NCBI GenBank assembly: GCA_949592205.1
Contig: CATIUR010000001.1
Location: forward strand, 74,125,059 to 74,189,058
Length of the DNA: 64,000 nt
Reading direction: 5' to 3'
From: Helichrysum umbraculigerum
Lineage: Eukaryota; Streptophyta; Magnoliopsida; Asterales; Asteraceae
A program made the translations under genes and the position numbers. The notes under the pieces are model-generated. The model saw only the letters and a list, made by a program, of their open reading frames with translations, was not told the DNA's origin and made no database searches. Of the stretch, positions 24,326-36,531 are shown one piece after another; within the stretch, counting starts at the first letter, position 1, and each line of letters opens with the position of its first letter.

Positions 24326-25117
24326 TAGGGGTGAGCACAAAAACCGTTTAACCGAACCATAACCAAATTAACCGCTAAACCGATCCGTTTTAACCGCTTA
24401 ACCACACAAACCGACGGTTCGGTTATGTAAAATGAATTTAACTGCATGTGGTGGTTCGGTTACGGTTAATGTCCGTAACCGATCCACCATTAACCGCCCC
24501 GCTTCAAACATTTAACTTATTGTTTTTATTACATTAAATAAATATATTAATATATATTATTCTCATTCTTATTCTTATTGTGTCAAAAATTAAGAAATAG
24601 ATACAATTTAATTTTTGTATTAATGAGTTTGGACTTTTATTGTACTGCTTTGGACTTTTGTAATGGACCAAAAAGGTTTATAAATAACTCCGTAATATAT
24701 AACCACATACATGATCCCCGTTCAGCTGACATGCATTCATTCTTTTCACTTCTATCTATTTACATGTTGGTGCATCCCTTAAATTTAAATCCCAAATTTC
24801 ATACTACTACACACTGCACCAACAATTCGTTTATATGATTATATCCCAGCCTGTTATTTAACACATCCATATGTCTTTTGCCCTTTTGAATATAAAAGGT
24901 AAACTCAGTACTTTTATTTTACATACGTTTAATTTTCAAAACTAACATTTGGTTAACCGCTTTAACCGAAAATATTAACCGAACCGTCAAAATTAACCGT
25001 TTAACCGATCCGTCAATTAACCGAACCTAACGGTTAACAATATCAATTAACCGTCATACTCGGTTCGGTTACGGTTAGTATCCATAACCGCCCCAAACCG
25101 AACCGTGCACACCCCTA
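24326..25117 (+). mobile_element. Nonautonomous hAT element, unit 2 (792 bp)
   Basis: It has the same ends as the unit 1 copy, and AATTTAGA duplications at 24318-24325 and 25118-25125. It is four bases longer than the unit 1 copy because of a small insertion near 24846. Confidence 0.92.
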
Positions 25118-26348
25118 AATTTAGATAAGGGTATATATGTCAATTAGATTATTAGTTTATATTTTCATAAAAGTTTAAATTATTAAAATCATGAAATTTT
25201 AATTAAAAGGCTTATCTGGATATAAATGAGTATTTACACGGTTTCAAAGGATATTGGTGTAATTTCAAGTTTTAGAAGGATATTGACGTAATTTAAGTAG
25301 TTTGCAAAGATATAAACGAAATTCTCCCAATATCAATTTAATTTTAATGTGCTTACATTTGCATCTTTAATTTTAGATGACTATTTATTCTCTCCATGCC
25401 ACCCTATACGTCCCTAATTAACTACTCCCTTCTAGAATATTTTTGATTACAAACTAATAGATGTTTAATACACATACTACCTTGAATAACTTAGTTACAA
25501 ACCACATTGCATATTTATAGAATTTAGATAAAAAGTTATTGTTTAATCATATACTCCGTAAATTATATGCATAACTAAAAATCAAATGAAAATTAAATGG
25601 CCAGTGTATATACACGGGTTTGAGACCTAGTTGATAATATATTAATATTAGTTATAATTGTATAAGATGAGGGAAAAAGATCAAAAAGTAAACCCAATTG
25701 CGGATAGTTAACTTGATCGAAGATGATGAGTCGTAAAAGTTAAGACGAAGAAATTACGAAATATAGTCAATAGGTTTTGATTGGGTGAGAAGGGTAGATA
25801 AGTCGTATAAATTTAAATTGAATATTAAATTAGAGTTGTGTTTATTAAAATTATTTAATTATTACTTAAAATGATATTTGGATATAGATGAGAATTTAGA
25901 ATGTTTTAAAGGATATTGACGTAATTTTAAATTTTAAAAGGACATTGACGTAATTTGGATAATTTTCAAGGATATAGATGAAATTGTCCCGATGATATTA
26001 AGGAGTTTAGTTGGGTAAATTTGTAATTTAGAGGTTTGAATAGGGGATACATGATATTTTCGACTGAGTTGATGAGTGGTTTGTGAATACTATTATTATT
26101 GCCATTGGTTGTGGTTGTGAGAAGCTCAATTGGATTAACGGACTTCATTGGTTGAAATAGGCCAACATTGAGCTAAAATAGGCTATATATATATTTATAT
26201 CACTTTACAAAGATCATTTTAGAAAACGCCGCATATACTATGACTATATCACCCCGCATATACATAGTACCATATAATCAATCCATGTAGTTAGCAACCT
26301 TATTTGTATTGCACTTGCATACATACATGTTATATTCTTTCATATTGA

Positions 26349-26460
26349 CCGGAGGTCCTTTTGAAAGCAGTCTCTCTACCCCTCGGTAGAGTTATGAATG
26401 TCTACATCACACCTCCCCCATACCCCGCCTATGACGGGATTGGGTATTGTTGTTGTTGTA
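26349..26460 (+). mobile_element. Au-like SINE 3' tail, unit 3
   Basis: This is the same SINE tail as in the other units, ending in a TTG repeat. Confidence 0.65.
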
Positions 26461-26897
26461 TAAGTCCGCTTCATATATTATATTTAAGATTATTGTATAT
26501 TTGCACAAGAACGAGGCACTACGAGAACTTTGAGAGACTTCTATTTATTATTCATATCATGTACTGCAAAATTTATATAATTAAATACAATAAAAAATAT
26601 TTTAAAACTCATATTTGATTATAATCGATTAATAACATGGATTCAATTATCGAATTGTATTAAATTCTCTTTTTTTTCTTTGAAGACCCGATGGAGTATA
26701 CTGTTGTTCATAATTCTCAATCATATCTAGTTGGTTGATTTTGTAAAATTGTACTTTTCTAAAATAAAATAAAAAACTGAATCTTTTTGTTCAGTTCTTC
26801 AATTATTATATTTTACAGCACTTTCAACTAGAAATCATGATTACAATTTGTAAAAGAAAAGTGGGATAAGAGGTTAGGTTTAGAGGGTGGTGTGTTT

Positions 26898-26913
26898 AAT
26901 TTAGTCATTTAGA
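26898..26913 (+). other. hAT excision footprint in unit 3
   Basis: Where the other units have AATTTAGA, the element and AATTTAGA, this unit reads AATTTAG-TC-ATTTAGA. Both target-duplication copies remain and the two inner bases are altered, as is typical after hAT excision and end joining. Confidence 0.88.
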
Positions 26914-27970
26914 TAAGGGTATATATGTCAATTAGATTATTAGTTTATATTTTCATAAAAGTTTAAATTATTAAAATCATGAAATTTTAATTAAAAGGCT
27001 TATCTGGATATAAATGAGTATTTACACGGTTTCAAAGGATATTGGTGTAATTTCAAGTTTTAGAAGGATATTGACGTAATTTAAGTAGTTTGCAAAGATA
27101 TAAACGAAATTCTCCCAATATCAATTTAATTTTAATGTGCTTACATTTGCATCTTTAATTTTAGATGACTATTTATTCTCTCCATGCCACCGTATACGTC
27201 CCCAATTAACTACTCCCTTCTAGAATATTTTTGATTACAAACTAATAGATGTTTAATACACATACTACCTTGAATAACTTAGTTACAAACCACATTGCAT
27301 ATTTATAGAATTTAGATAAAAAGTTATTGTTTAATCATATACTCCGTAAATTATTTGCATAACTAAAAATCAAATGAAAATTAAATGGCCCGTGTATATA
27401 CACGGGTTTGAGACCTAGTTGATAATATATTAATATTAGTTATAATTGTATAAGATGAGGGAAAAAGATCAAAAAGTAAACCCAATTGCGGATAGTTAAC
27501 TTGATCGAAGATGATGAGCCGTAAAAGTTAAGACGAAGAAATTAAGAAATATAGTCAATAGGTTTTGATTGGGTGAGAAGGGTAGATAAGTCGTATAAAT
27601 TTAAATTGAATATTAAATTAGAGTTGTGTTTATTAAAATTATTTAATTATTACTTAAAATGATATTTGGATATAGATGAGAATTTAGAATGTTTTAAAGG
27701 ATATTGACGTAATTTTAAATTTTAAAAGGATATTGACGTAATTTGGATAATTTTCAAGGATATAGATGAAATTGTCCCGATGATATTAAGGAGTTTAGTT
27801 GGGTAAATTTGTAATTTAGAGGTTTGAATAGGGGATACATGATATTTTCGACTGAGTTGATGAGTGGTTTGTGAATACTATTATTATTGCCATTGGTTGT
27901 AGTTGTGAGAAGCTCAATTGGATTAACGGACTTCATTGGTTTAAATAGGCCAACATTGAGCTAAAATAGG

Positions 27971-28009
<39 letters not shown>

Positions 28010-28152
28010 CTTACAAAGATCATTTTAGAAAACGCCGCATATACTATGACTATATCACCCCGCATATACATAGTACCATATAATCAATCCATGTAGTTAG
28101 CAACCTTATTTGTATTGCACTTGCATACATACATGTTATATTCTTTCATATT

Positions 28153-28267
28153 GACCTGAGGTCCTTTTGAAAGCAGTCTCTCTACCCCCCGGTAGAGTTA
28201 TGAATGTCTACATCACACCTCCCCCATACCCCGCCTATGACGGGATTGGGTATTGTTGTTGTTGTAT
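28153..28267 (+). mobile_element. Au-like SINE 3' tail, unit 4
   Basis: This is the same SINE tail as in the other units, with a T-for-G change in the first bases. Confidence 0.65.
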
Positions 28268-28712
28268 AAGTCCGCTTCATATATTATATTTAAGATTATT
28301 TTATATTTGCACAAGAACGAGCCACTACGAGAACTTCGAGAGACTTCTATTTATTATTCATATCATGTACTGCAAAATTTATATAATTAAATACAATAAA
28401 AAATATTTTAAAACTCATATTTGATTATAATCGATTAATAACATGGATTCAATTATCGAATTGTATTAAATTCTCATTTTTTTTCTTTGAAGACCCGATG
28501 GAGTATACTGTTGTTCATAATTCTCAATCATATCTAGTTGGTTGATTTTGTAAAATTGTACTTTTCTAAAATAAAATAAAAAACTGAATCTTTTTGTTCA
28601 GTTCTTCAATTATTATATTTTACAGCACTTTCAACTAGAAATCATGATTACAATTTGTAAAAGAAAAGTGGGATAAGAGGTTAGGTTTAGAGGGTGGTGT
28701 GTTTAATTTAGA

Positions 28713-29504
28713 TAGGGGTGAGCACAAAAACCGTTTAACCGAACCATAACCAAATTAACCGCTAAACCGATCCGTTTTAACCGCTTAACCACACAAACCG
28801 ACGGTTCGGTTATGTAAAATGAATTTAACTGCATGTGGTGGTTCAGTTACGGTTAATGTCCGTAACCGATCCACCATTAACCGCCCCGCTTCAAACATTT
28901 AACTTATTGTTTTTATTACATTAAATAAATATATTAATATATATTATTCTCATTCTTATTCTTATTGTGTCAAAAATTAAGTAATAGATACAATTTAATT
29001 TTTGTATTAATGATTTTGGACTTTTATTGTACTGCTTTGGACTTTTGTAATGGACCAAAAAGGTTTATAAATAACTCCGTAATATATAACCACATACATG
29101 ATCCCCGTTCAGCTGACATGCATTCATTCTTTTCACTTCTATCTATTTACATGTTGGTGCATCCCTTAAATTTAAATCCCAAATTTCATACTACTACACA
29201 CTGCACCAACAATTCGTTTATATGATTATATCCCAGCCTGTTATTTAACACATCCATATGTCTTTTGCCCTTTTGAATATAAAAGGTAAACTCAGTACTT
29301 TTATTTTACATACGTTTAATTTTCAAAACTAACATTTGGTTAACCGCTTTAACCGAAAATATTAACCGAACCGTCAAAATTAACCGTTTAACCGATCCGC
29401 CAATTAACCGAACCTAACGGTTAACAATATCAATTAACCGTCATACTCGGTTCGGTTACGGTTAGTATCCATAACCGCCCCAAACCGAACCGTGCACACC
29501 CCTA
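28713..29504 (+). mobile_element. Nonautonomous hAT element, unit 4 (792 bp)
   Basis: Terminal repeats are as in unit 1, with AATTTAGA duplications at 28705-28712 and 29505-29512. Confidence 0.92.
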
Positions 29505-30511
29505 AATTTAGATAAGGGTATATATGTCAATTAGATTATTAGTTTATATTTTCATAAAAGTTTAAATTATTAAAATCATGAAATTTTAATTAAAAGGCTT
29601 ATCTGGATATAAATGAGTATTTACACGGTTTCAAAGGATATTGGTGTAATTTCAAGTTTTAGAAGGATATTGACGTAATTTAAGTAGTTTGCAAAGATAT
29701 AAACGAAATTCTCCCGATATCAATTTAATTTTAATGTGTTTACATTTGCATCTTTAATTTTAGATGACTATTTATTCTCTCCATGCCACCCTATACGTCC
29801 CCAATTAACTACTCCCTTCTAGAATATTTTTGATTACAAACTAATAGATGTTTAATACACATACTACCTTGAATAACTTAGTTACAAACCACGTTGCATA
29901 TTTATAGAATTTAGATAAAAAGTTATTGTTTAATCATATACTCCGTAAATTATTTGCATAACTAAAAATCAAATGAAAATTAAATGGCCCGTGTATATAC
30001 ACAGGTTTGAGACCTAGTTGATAATATATTAATATTAGTTATAATTATATAAGATGAGGGAAAAAGATCAAAAAGTAAACCCAATTGCGGATAGTTAACT
30101 TGATCGAAGATGATGAGCCGTAAAAGTTAAGACGAAGAAATTACGAAATATAGTCAATAGGTTTTGATTGGGTGAGAAGGGTAGATAAGTTATATAAATT
30201 TAAATTGAATATTAAATTAGAGTTGTGTTTATTAAAATTATTTAATTATTACTTAAAATGATATTTGGATATAGATGAGAATTTAGAATGTTTTAAAGGA
30301 TATTGACGTAATTTTAAATTTTAAAAGGACATTGACGTAATTTGGATAATTTTCAAGGATATAGATGAAATTGTCCCGATGATATTAAGGAGTTTAGTTG
30401 GGTAAATTTGTAATTTAGAGGTTTGAATAGGGGATACATGATATTTTCGACTGAGTTGATGAGTGGTTTGTACTGCACTTGCATACATACATGTTATATT
30501 CTTTCATATCG

Positions 30512-30627
30512 ACCGGAAGTCCATTTGAAAGCAGTCTCTCTACCCCTGGTAGAGTTATGAATGTCTACATCACACCTCCCCCATACCCCGCCTATGACGG
30601 GATTGGGTATTGTTGTAGTTGTTGTAT
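30512..30627 (+). mobile_element. Au-like SINE 3' tail, unit 5
   Basis: This is the same SINE tail, with an extra GTAGTT within the TTG repeat. Confidence 0.65.
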
Positions 30628-31070
30628 AAGTTCGCTTCATATATTATATTTAAGATTATTTTATATTTGCACAAGAACGAGACACTACGAGAACTTTGAG
30701 AGACTTCTATTTATTATTCATATCATGTACTGCTAAATTTATATAATTAAATACAATAAAATATATTTTAAAACTCATATTTGATTATAATCGATTAATA
30801 ACATGGATTCAATTATCGAATTGTATTAAATTCTCATTTTTTTCTTTGAAGACCCGATGGAGTATACTGTTTTCATAATTCTCAATCATATCTAGTTGGT
30901 TGATTTTGTAAAATTGTACTTTTCTAAAATAAAATAAAAAACTGAATCTTTTTGCTCAGTTCTTCAATTATTATATTTTATAGCACTTTCAACTAGAAAT
31001 CATGATTACAATTTGTAAAAGAAAAGTGGGATAAGAGGTTAGGTTTAGAGGGTGGTGTGTTTAATTTAGA

Positions 31071-31862
31071 TAGGGGTGAGCACAAAAACCGTTTAACCGA
31101 ACCATAACCAAATTAACCGCTAAACCAATCCGTTTTAACCGCTTAACCACACAAACCGACGGTTCGGTTATGTAAAATGAATTTAACCGCATGTGGTGGT
31201 TCGGTTACGGTTAATGTCCGTAACCGATCCACCATTAACCGCCCCGCTTCAAACATTTAACTTATTGTTTTTATTAGATTAAATAAATATATTAATATAT
31301 ATTATTCTCATTCTTATTCTTATTGTGTCAAAAATTAAGAAATATATACAATTTAATTTTTGTATTAATGATTTTGGACTTTTATTGTACTGCTTTGGAC
31401 TTTTGTAATGGACCAAAAAGGTTTATAAATAACTCCGTAATATATAACCACATACATGATCCCCGTTCAGCTGACATGCATTCATTCTTTTCACTTCTAT
31501 CTATTTACATGTTGGTGCATCCCTTAAATTTAAATCCCAAATTTCATACTACTACACACTACACCAACAATTCATTTATATGATTATATCCCAGCCTGTT
31601 ATTTAACACATCCATATGTCTTTTGCCCTTTTGAATATAAAAGGTAAACTCAGTACTTTTATTTTACATACGTTTAATTTTCAAAACTAACATTTGGTTA
31701 ACCGCTTTAACCGAAAATATTAACCGAACCGTCAAAATTAACCGTTTAACCGATCCGCCAATTAACCGAACCTAACGGTTAACAATATCAATTAACCGCC
31801 ATACTCGGTTCGGTTACGGTTATTATCCATTACCGCCCCAAACCGAACCGTGCACACCCCTA
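31071..31862 (+). mobile_element. Nonautonomous hAT element, unit 5 (792 bp)
   Basis: Terminal repeats are as in unit 1, with AATTTAGA duplications at 31063-31070 and 31863-31870. Confidence 0.92.
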
Positions 31863-32217
31863 AATTTAGATAAGGGTATATATGTCAATTAGATTATTAG
31901 TTTATATTTTCATAAAAGTTTAAATTATTAAAATCATGAAATTTTAATTAAAAGGCTTATCTGGATATAAATGAGTATTTACACGGTTTCAAAGGATATT
32001 GGTGTAATTTCAAGTTTTAGAAGGATATTGACGTAATTTAAGTAGTTTGCAAAGATATAAACGAAATTCTCCCAATATCATATATCCCCACCTTAAAGCA
32101 TAATTATCTCATATTTATCCATTTTCTTAATTTAATCATAACTGATACAATTAAATGCCTAAATTATATTACAAATTACCATTGCACCCTTCGAATTATA
32201 TACCAACAACCAAGAAA

Positions 32218-33113
32218 GGGAGAATTACATCTATATCCTTGCAAACTATCTAAATTACGTCAATATCCTTATAAATTTTAAAATTACATCAATATCCTTC
32301 GAAACATTAAAAATTCTCACCTATATCCAAATATATATTTTTTATAAATAAAACTCTTATTGAATATTACATAAAAGTTTGTTTCACCTTTTTACCCTTT
32401 CACCCTAATTAAAATCAGATTAACCCTAACCGTGTGGTTATCTTTCTTCTTCCTGGTAATTCTCAGATCTCCATCTTTAATCTAGGTTAACCAAATCCAT
32501 TTATAATTGAGGATTCTTTTCTATTTTTCTTTTTTTGTGTTTAGATATATGATGCTTATCATTGAATTCATTATCCAATTTTAAAGTGATATAATAATAG
32601 GATTCCAACTCGTACAATTCTTCATTTGATAACGTTCTTTTACAGGTTGCTAACACCTTGTAAAGATATTACTTTGACTTCAACATCACCATTTATTTAT
32701 GCAAATGGCCACCAATTGCAAACCATTTTTTTTTAACAAACTAATGGTCCAAAATTTTGCAGAAACATTGGACATTCATATACTAACGTTTCCAGTCTTC
32801 AATATAATAACAGTTTTCTACAAGGATTCAAAAATAGATGAGAATTCCAAGGGAAAAAGAAAGGATAACGACGTGATATTATAGGCCCAGTTTACTTTTG
32901 ATGATGATTGAAAAGGGTAAAAAGGTCTTACATATTGATGTTTAATATTTAATAAGAGTTTTATTTATTTAAATCACTTAATTATAATTAAAATATATAT
33001 TTGGATATAGGTGAGAATTTTTAATGTTTCGAAGGATCTTGATGTAATTTTAAAATTAACAAGGATGTTGACGTAATTTAGATAGTTTGCAAGGATATAG
33101 ATGAAATTATCCC
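32218..33113. mobile_element. Mutator-like nonautonomous element with long inverted ends
   Basis: The left end GGGAGAATTACATCTATATC and the complement of the right end GGGATAATTTCATCTATATC continue as inverted repeats for about 190 bases per side. Long terminal inverted repeats with unrelated internal DNA fit the Mutator/MULE type. A clean 9-bp target duplication is not seen (ACCAAGAAA versus AAGAAGAAG). The interior has a short frame (32699-32884) without recognisable similarity. Related arms, all in one orientation, occur in the tandem units. Confidence 0.65.
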
Positions 33114-33191
33114 AAGAAGAAGAAGAAAATTACGACATCCACCAGGCGATTGAAATATCAAGTTTTTTTTTTCTTTTTCCCTTCTCATTTT

Positions 33192-33701
33192 TGATGACGT
33201 ACCTCCGTATCGGTACATGGGTACCGAAACATCTAGTACTACCGAAACATCTAGTACTACCGAAACACCCAATTTGACCGAAAGACATTAATCGAATTGT
33301 CACATCTAATTATTGCAGCAACGGACGGCGGTAACACTTTTACCCACCGGATAAAAGGGTGGTACCGAAACGGGCAAAAGAGTAACACCTTGGACACTAT
33401 AAATAAGCGCTCAACTACCTGTAGGTGGGCATTCATGATACGCATTAAATACACTCTCATACCGAAAGAAACTCCTGACTTCTGTGGCGTACAATCCATA
33501 TCTGTCTCCTGGGGCATTTTGGATTACCGTTAGGGAATCGCCAACCGAAAGGGAATCCCCCTTTCTGGTTCAGGACTTCTTGATACCCCAAATCTTCCTT
33601 CGACCACAGTATACCGAAGCGTCCTTCGATTATCTCCTATACCGAAGCATCCTTCGGTTATCTCATACTTATCGCACTGTTCCGTGCTACTTGGAGCAAC
33701 A
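33192..33701 (+). repeat. 5' LTR of the Tat element (about 510 bp)
   Basis: It runs from TGATGACGTACC to GGAGCAACA, giving TG...CA ends, and is followed directly by the primer binding site. It contains repeated ACCGAAACATCTAGTACT and TACCGAAGC(G/A)TCCTTCG motifs. The left boundary is inferred from TG and composition, since the 3' LTR lies beyond the window. Confidence 0.65.
33398..33406 (+). promoter_or_regulatory. TATA box in the Tat LTR
   Basis: CTATAAATA lies about 300 bases before the LTR end, a usual place for the LTR promoter. Confidence 0.6.
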
Positions 33702-33702
33702 A

Positions 33703-33721
33703 TTGGCGCCATCCGTGGGAC
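33703..33721 (+). other. Primer binding site of the Tat element
   Basis: TTGGCGCCATCCGTGGGAC directly follows the LTR, a familiar signature in Tat-group elements. Confidence 0.75.
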
Positions 33722-33732
33722 CGACTGAACAA

Positions 33733-34110
33733 ATGGAAAAGACAAATCCGGAGGGAGATGCGGAGGGGTCCAACCGAGAGAATGAGGCGAATGTATCGGA
33801 AGATGAAATCACACCAGTTTTCGTAAAGGACAATTACGAGAGGATTCGGAGCATCATGGATACTATCGAGAAAGACTATTTAAAAAAGACATCCCGAAAG
33901 CTATCATACGAGGAAACAACTAGTCAGTCGGAAGATACCAGGGCAAACGGAGACCGAAGGAGGAAGGAAAGGAAATCACGAAAACCACACCCCCGGATGA
34001 AGCTGTCAAAGAAATCACGACGGATTAAAAGTAAGTGGTCAAAGAAAAGAAGCTATGTTTCAACCTCGTCAGAAGAAACAGGAGAAGAGACAGAAAGCGA
34101 AAAGAGTTCG
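33733..34110 (+). pseudogene. Tat gag, N-terminal part (interrupted by Athila)
   Basis: The first ATG after the primer binding site (33733) opens a frame that starts MEKTNPEGDAEGSN. It is acidic at first and then very basic, with a RRRKERKSRK stretch, and runs to the Athila insertion at 34111. The frame resumes after 44664: reading on from the second GTTCG copy continues the same frame with ADELNSPYKPS. This is the N-terminal region of Tat gag, upstream of the conserved capsid-like domain. Confidence 0.75.
34106..34110 (+). other. Target site duplication GTTCG (left copy)
   Basis: GTTCG before the Athila 5' LTR is repeated at 44665-44669 after the 3' LTR, which proves the insertion limits. 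Confidence 0.93.
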
Positions 34111-34600
34111 TGATGTGACGCAAAAAGTCATGTTTTTAAGGGCTATATTCCACACTTTTTGGGCACATCTTTAGTGAAAACATTTCAAAACAATCATTAT
34201 TTACTAAAATTCACTAAAGTGCTCCAAATATAGGCGTGCTACAAAAAACCATCAAAAACGTCCAAATAACGAGCAAAACAGAGCGAATAAACAACAACCA
34301 ATTCTCACACCCTCATTTACCTTATGATAAACATATTCTAACCTTATGGTATGATGTAATAGGTAAAAACGAGACGAGAGAATCAAGAATCATGAAAATT
34401 GGGTGAAAAACGGAAGAGATACGGCTTCTACATATTGTTAAAAGTCATTTCGACTATGCTTGAGTTACACACAACCAATTTCAGTGAGATTGGCACCATT
34501 ATAAGCGTAACGAAATTATGAAGCCACAGGCGAAAGAATCAGGTCAAAGGGACGTGTAACGAAGGAGATACGCGCATTTTAAGCAACGAACGAAATCAGA

Positions 34601-34682
34601 CGGAGACCGTATACGGCCCTGGAGACCGTATACGGCCCTAGACACACCGTATATGGCCCTATGAAGGCCGTATATGGCCCCT
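34601..34682 (+). repeat. Palindromic CCGTATACGG repeats, 5' LTR (4 units)
   Basis: Units of about 20 bases contain the perfect palindrome CCGTATACGG, or CCGTATATGG where CpG has decayed. They lie about 90-160 bases upstream of the TATA box. Confidence 0.9.
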
Positions 34683-34765
34683 CATGCCCCATATGCTGCC
34701 CGTTTGTGCTTCGTTTGCTTGTACGTTGGTGCTTCGCGACTTGTACGACTGATTTGGAGCTTTGC

Positions 34766-34775
34766 CTATAAATAG
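34766..34775 (+). promoter_or_regulatory. TATA box of the Athila 5' LTR
   Basis: CTATAAATAG is followed by a pyrimidine-rich CT-repeat leader (about 34835-34892). It is conserved in the 3' LTR at 42959-42968. Confidence 0.7.
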
Positions 34776-36488
34776 AGGGTCACCTCTCCATATTTTCACA
34801 CACCATTCTTCATTCCACTCATTTCCTCACTCTCACTTTCTCTCTCACACACTCTCTCTCTCTCTATACTCTCTCTCTCTTTCTCTCTCTAGAATTAGGG
34901 TTAGCATCAGTTAATTCTCAGTTAATATTTAACTGGGACTAACGGAGGGACTACTTTTGTAATAGCGTAGAGAATAGTTCAGGGGCTTATTTGTAATATT
35001 GTCGAAGATATTGCGGAGGTTCTGCTTGTACTCTCTCTCTAACGTTTATTCAATCTACGCTTTATTAACGGTTACTTCTTTCCTTATCTATTATAATGAT
35101 GATTGCTATTGTATTTATGCTAGATTTACGATCTGTTATTATGCGTAGTGAGTAGTTATATTGTGTGTTTCTTGTGATGTAGTTAGTCGTTAATTGGGAT
35201 GATGTCATTATGAAACAACGGAAGTAACGTTATACGGCTTTCATTTGTATAGCGCCGGAAACATCACTAATATGTGGAGTACGGAACGTGGAAGCTATGA
35301 AAGTCGTGGGCACAATCTATTGTGGATTAATGTTACCAACTATTATATTATAAATGAAAACTCGGTGCTTTGATTACGCGTTCCATCTATGATTTTAAAC
35401 CGCATATTCAACTAACGCCTTTCCACCAATAAATGTGGTTAAAACCTTTTGATAAGATGTCATATCGGGGGTAATTAATTATCTGTGTTTTGGATCTATG
35501 GAAATACTTTATACGTATTGTACACCGTGAATAAACTTCTGATTAAATATCTGTGTTCAAATAACATGGTCTGGTTTTGAAGCCGTGGAAATGCTGTTTT
35601 AAACAAGTATTGTACACTGTGAATAAACTAGGGATTTATTGGTTAAATATAAGTGAGGGCTGGTTTAAATCATAAATGGGGAATCTCTGATCTAAAATTC
35701 AAACTCAGTTTATGAATCCAGAAAGGAAGACGAGGAATCATCTAGTATTCCAAATTTGTCTATCACCCCTGGATTCTACAAAACCATTGATGGAAAGTAA
35801 TCAAACACCAACCAAGTCTTAAACCTAAATGTTTTATTCAATTGAGTATCACTGTGGTGTTAAGAACGGTCGGACCGTTAGTGGGTCTGTTACTTTATGC
35901 ATGCGCCCAGGAATCTTTGTATTCCAGAAAAGGGTCACTGTTCCGTAACAGGGCAGTGTTGAGAGTTGAGCAGCCTCCTCCGATCAGAATCACGATAGCC
36001 TAGTTACTCAGTGACATACTGATTGAGCAATCAATCAGTAGGGTGCTAGTGCTTACACCATAAATACTTGAGACAAATAAAATACAAATCTTTAGAAAGA
36101 CGTTTTCATAACTTAAACTAAAACATCATCCCAATGCAAGGCTAACGAAGTCACAACAAACACCCCCTCTATCCTGACTGCTATCCCTTTATTTTATTTT
36201 ATTGCGTAGTTTAATTATTAGTATAAATTAGAAAACAAACAAAAACAAACCTCCAACTGCTTTTAAAACAACCTTCACTAGCTAGATTCGGACATCTTGA
36301 TTTCTCTGTTTCACAATACCGTTGGTTTTAAAGAACGACCCTAGGTCATACTTGCTGCTATACACCTTTAGCACTGGTAAACTTAGGCCCCAACATTTAC
36401 AAATTTTAAAACTCCACTGACACGTCGCCAGTAGTCGGTGCAACGACAGGTTAATTCCTAACCGACCGCTGGTGGCGCGTCAAGTTTT

Positions 36489-36506
36489 TGGCGCCGTTGC
36501 CGGGGA
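36489..36506 (+). other. Athila primer binding site
   Basis: TGGCGCCGTTGCCGGGGA lies six bases after the LTR. It is the typical Athila site, thought to pair with tRNA-Asp. Confidence 0.85.
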
Positions 36507-36531
36507 ATCAACTGTAAGACTCAGAGGCGTC

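Larger units (their letters stand above)
22709..25332 (+). repeat. Tandem unit 2
   Basis: A complete unit. The Helitron end CTAG is at 23003-23006 and a long (TA)n tract at about 23562-23620. The SINE tail and hAT element are in the same places as in unit 1. Confidence 0.92.
25333..27120 (+). repeat. Tandem unit 3 (hAT-free)
   Basis: This unit is about 0.8 kb shorter than its neighbours because the hAT element is absent. Its Helitron hairpin has one change (CCAG for CCCG). CTAG lies at 25627-25630. The TA tract is very short here. Confidence 0.92.
27121..29719 (+). repeat. Tandem unit 4
   Basis: A complete unit. The Helitron end CTAG is at 27415-27418, the TA tract at about 27972-28006, and the SINE tail and hAT element are present. 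Confidence 0.92.
16116..32078 (+). repeat. Tandem array of five units (about 2.6 kb each)
   Basis: The start TCAATTTAATTTTAATGTGC recurs at 16116, 22709, 25333, 27121 and 29720. Each unit holds, in order, a Helitron 3' end, a Mutator-like arm, a (TA)n tract, a SINE tail, a hAT element and a second Mutator-like arm ending CTCCCAATAT. Units differ at scattered bases. Unit lengths differ for clear reasons: an insertion in unit 1, no hAT element in unit 3 and a deletion in unit 5. The high similarity implies recent segmental amplification. Confidence 0.92.
29720..32078 (+). repeat. Tandem unit 5 (internally deleted)
   Basis: The Helitron end CTAG is at 30014-30017. At about 30470 the sequence jumps from GAGTGGTTTGT straight to ACTGCACTTGC. 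The end of the first arm, the TA tract and about 100 bases before the SINE tail are lost. The unit ends in CCCAATATCA, after which unique sequence starts. Confidence 0.9.
34111..36482 (+). repeat. Athila 5' LTR
   Basis: It begins TGATGTGACG and ends TGGCGCGTCA. It carries a palindromic minisatellite, a TATA box and a CT-rich leader. No gene lies inside. Confidence 0.95.
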
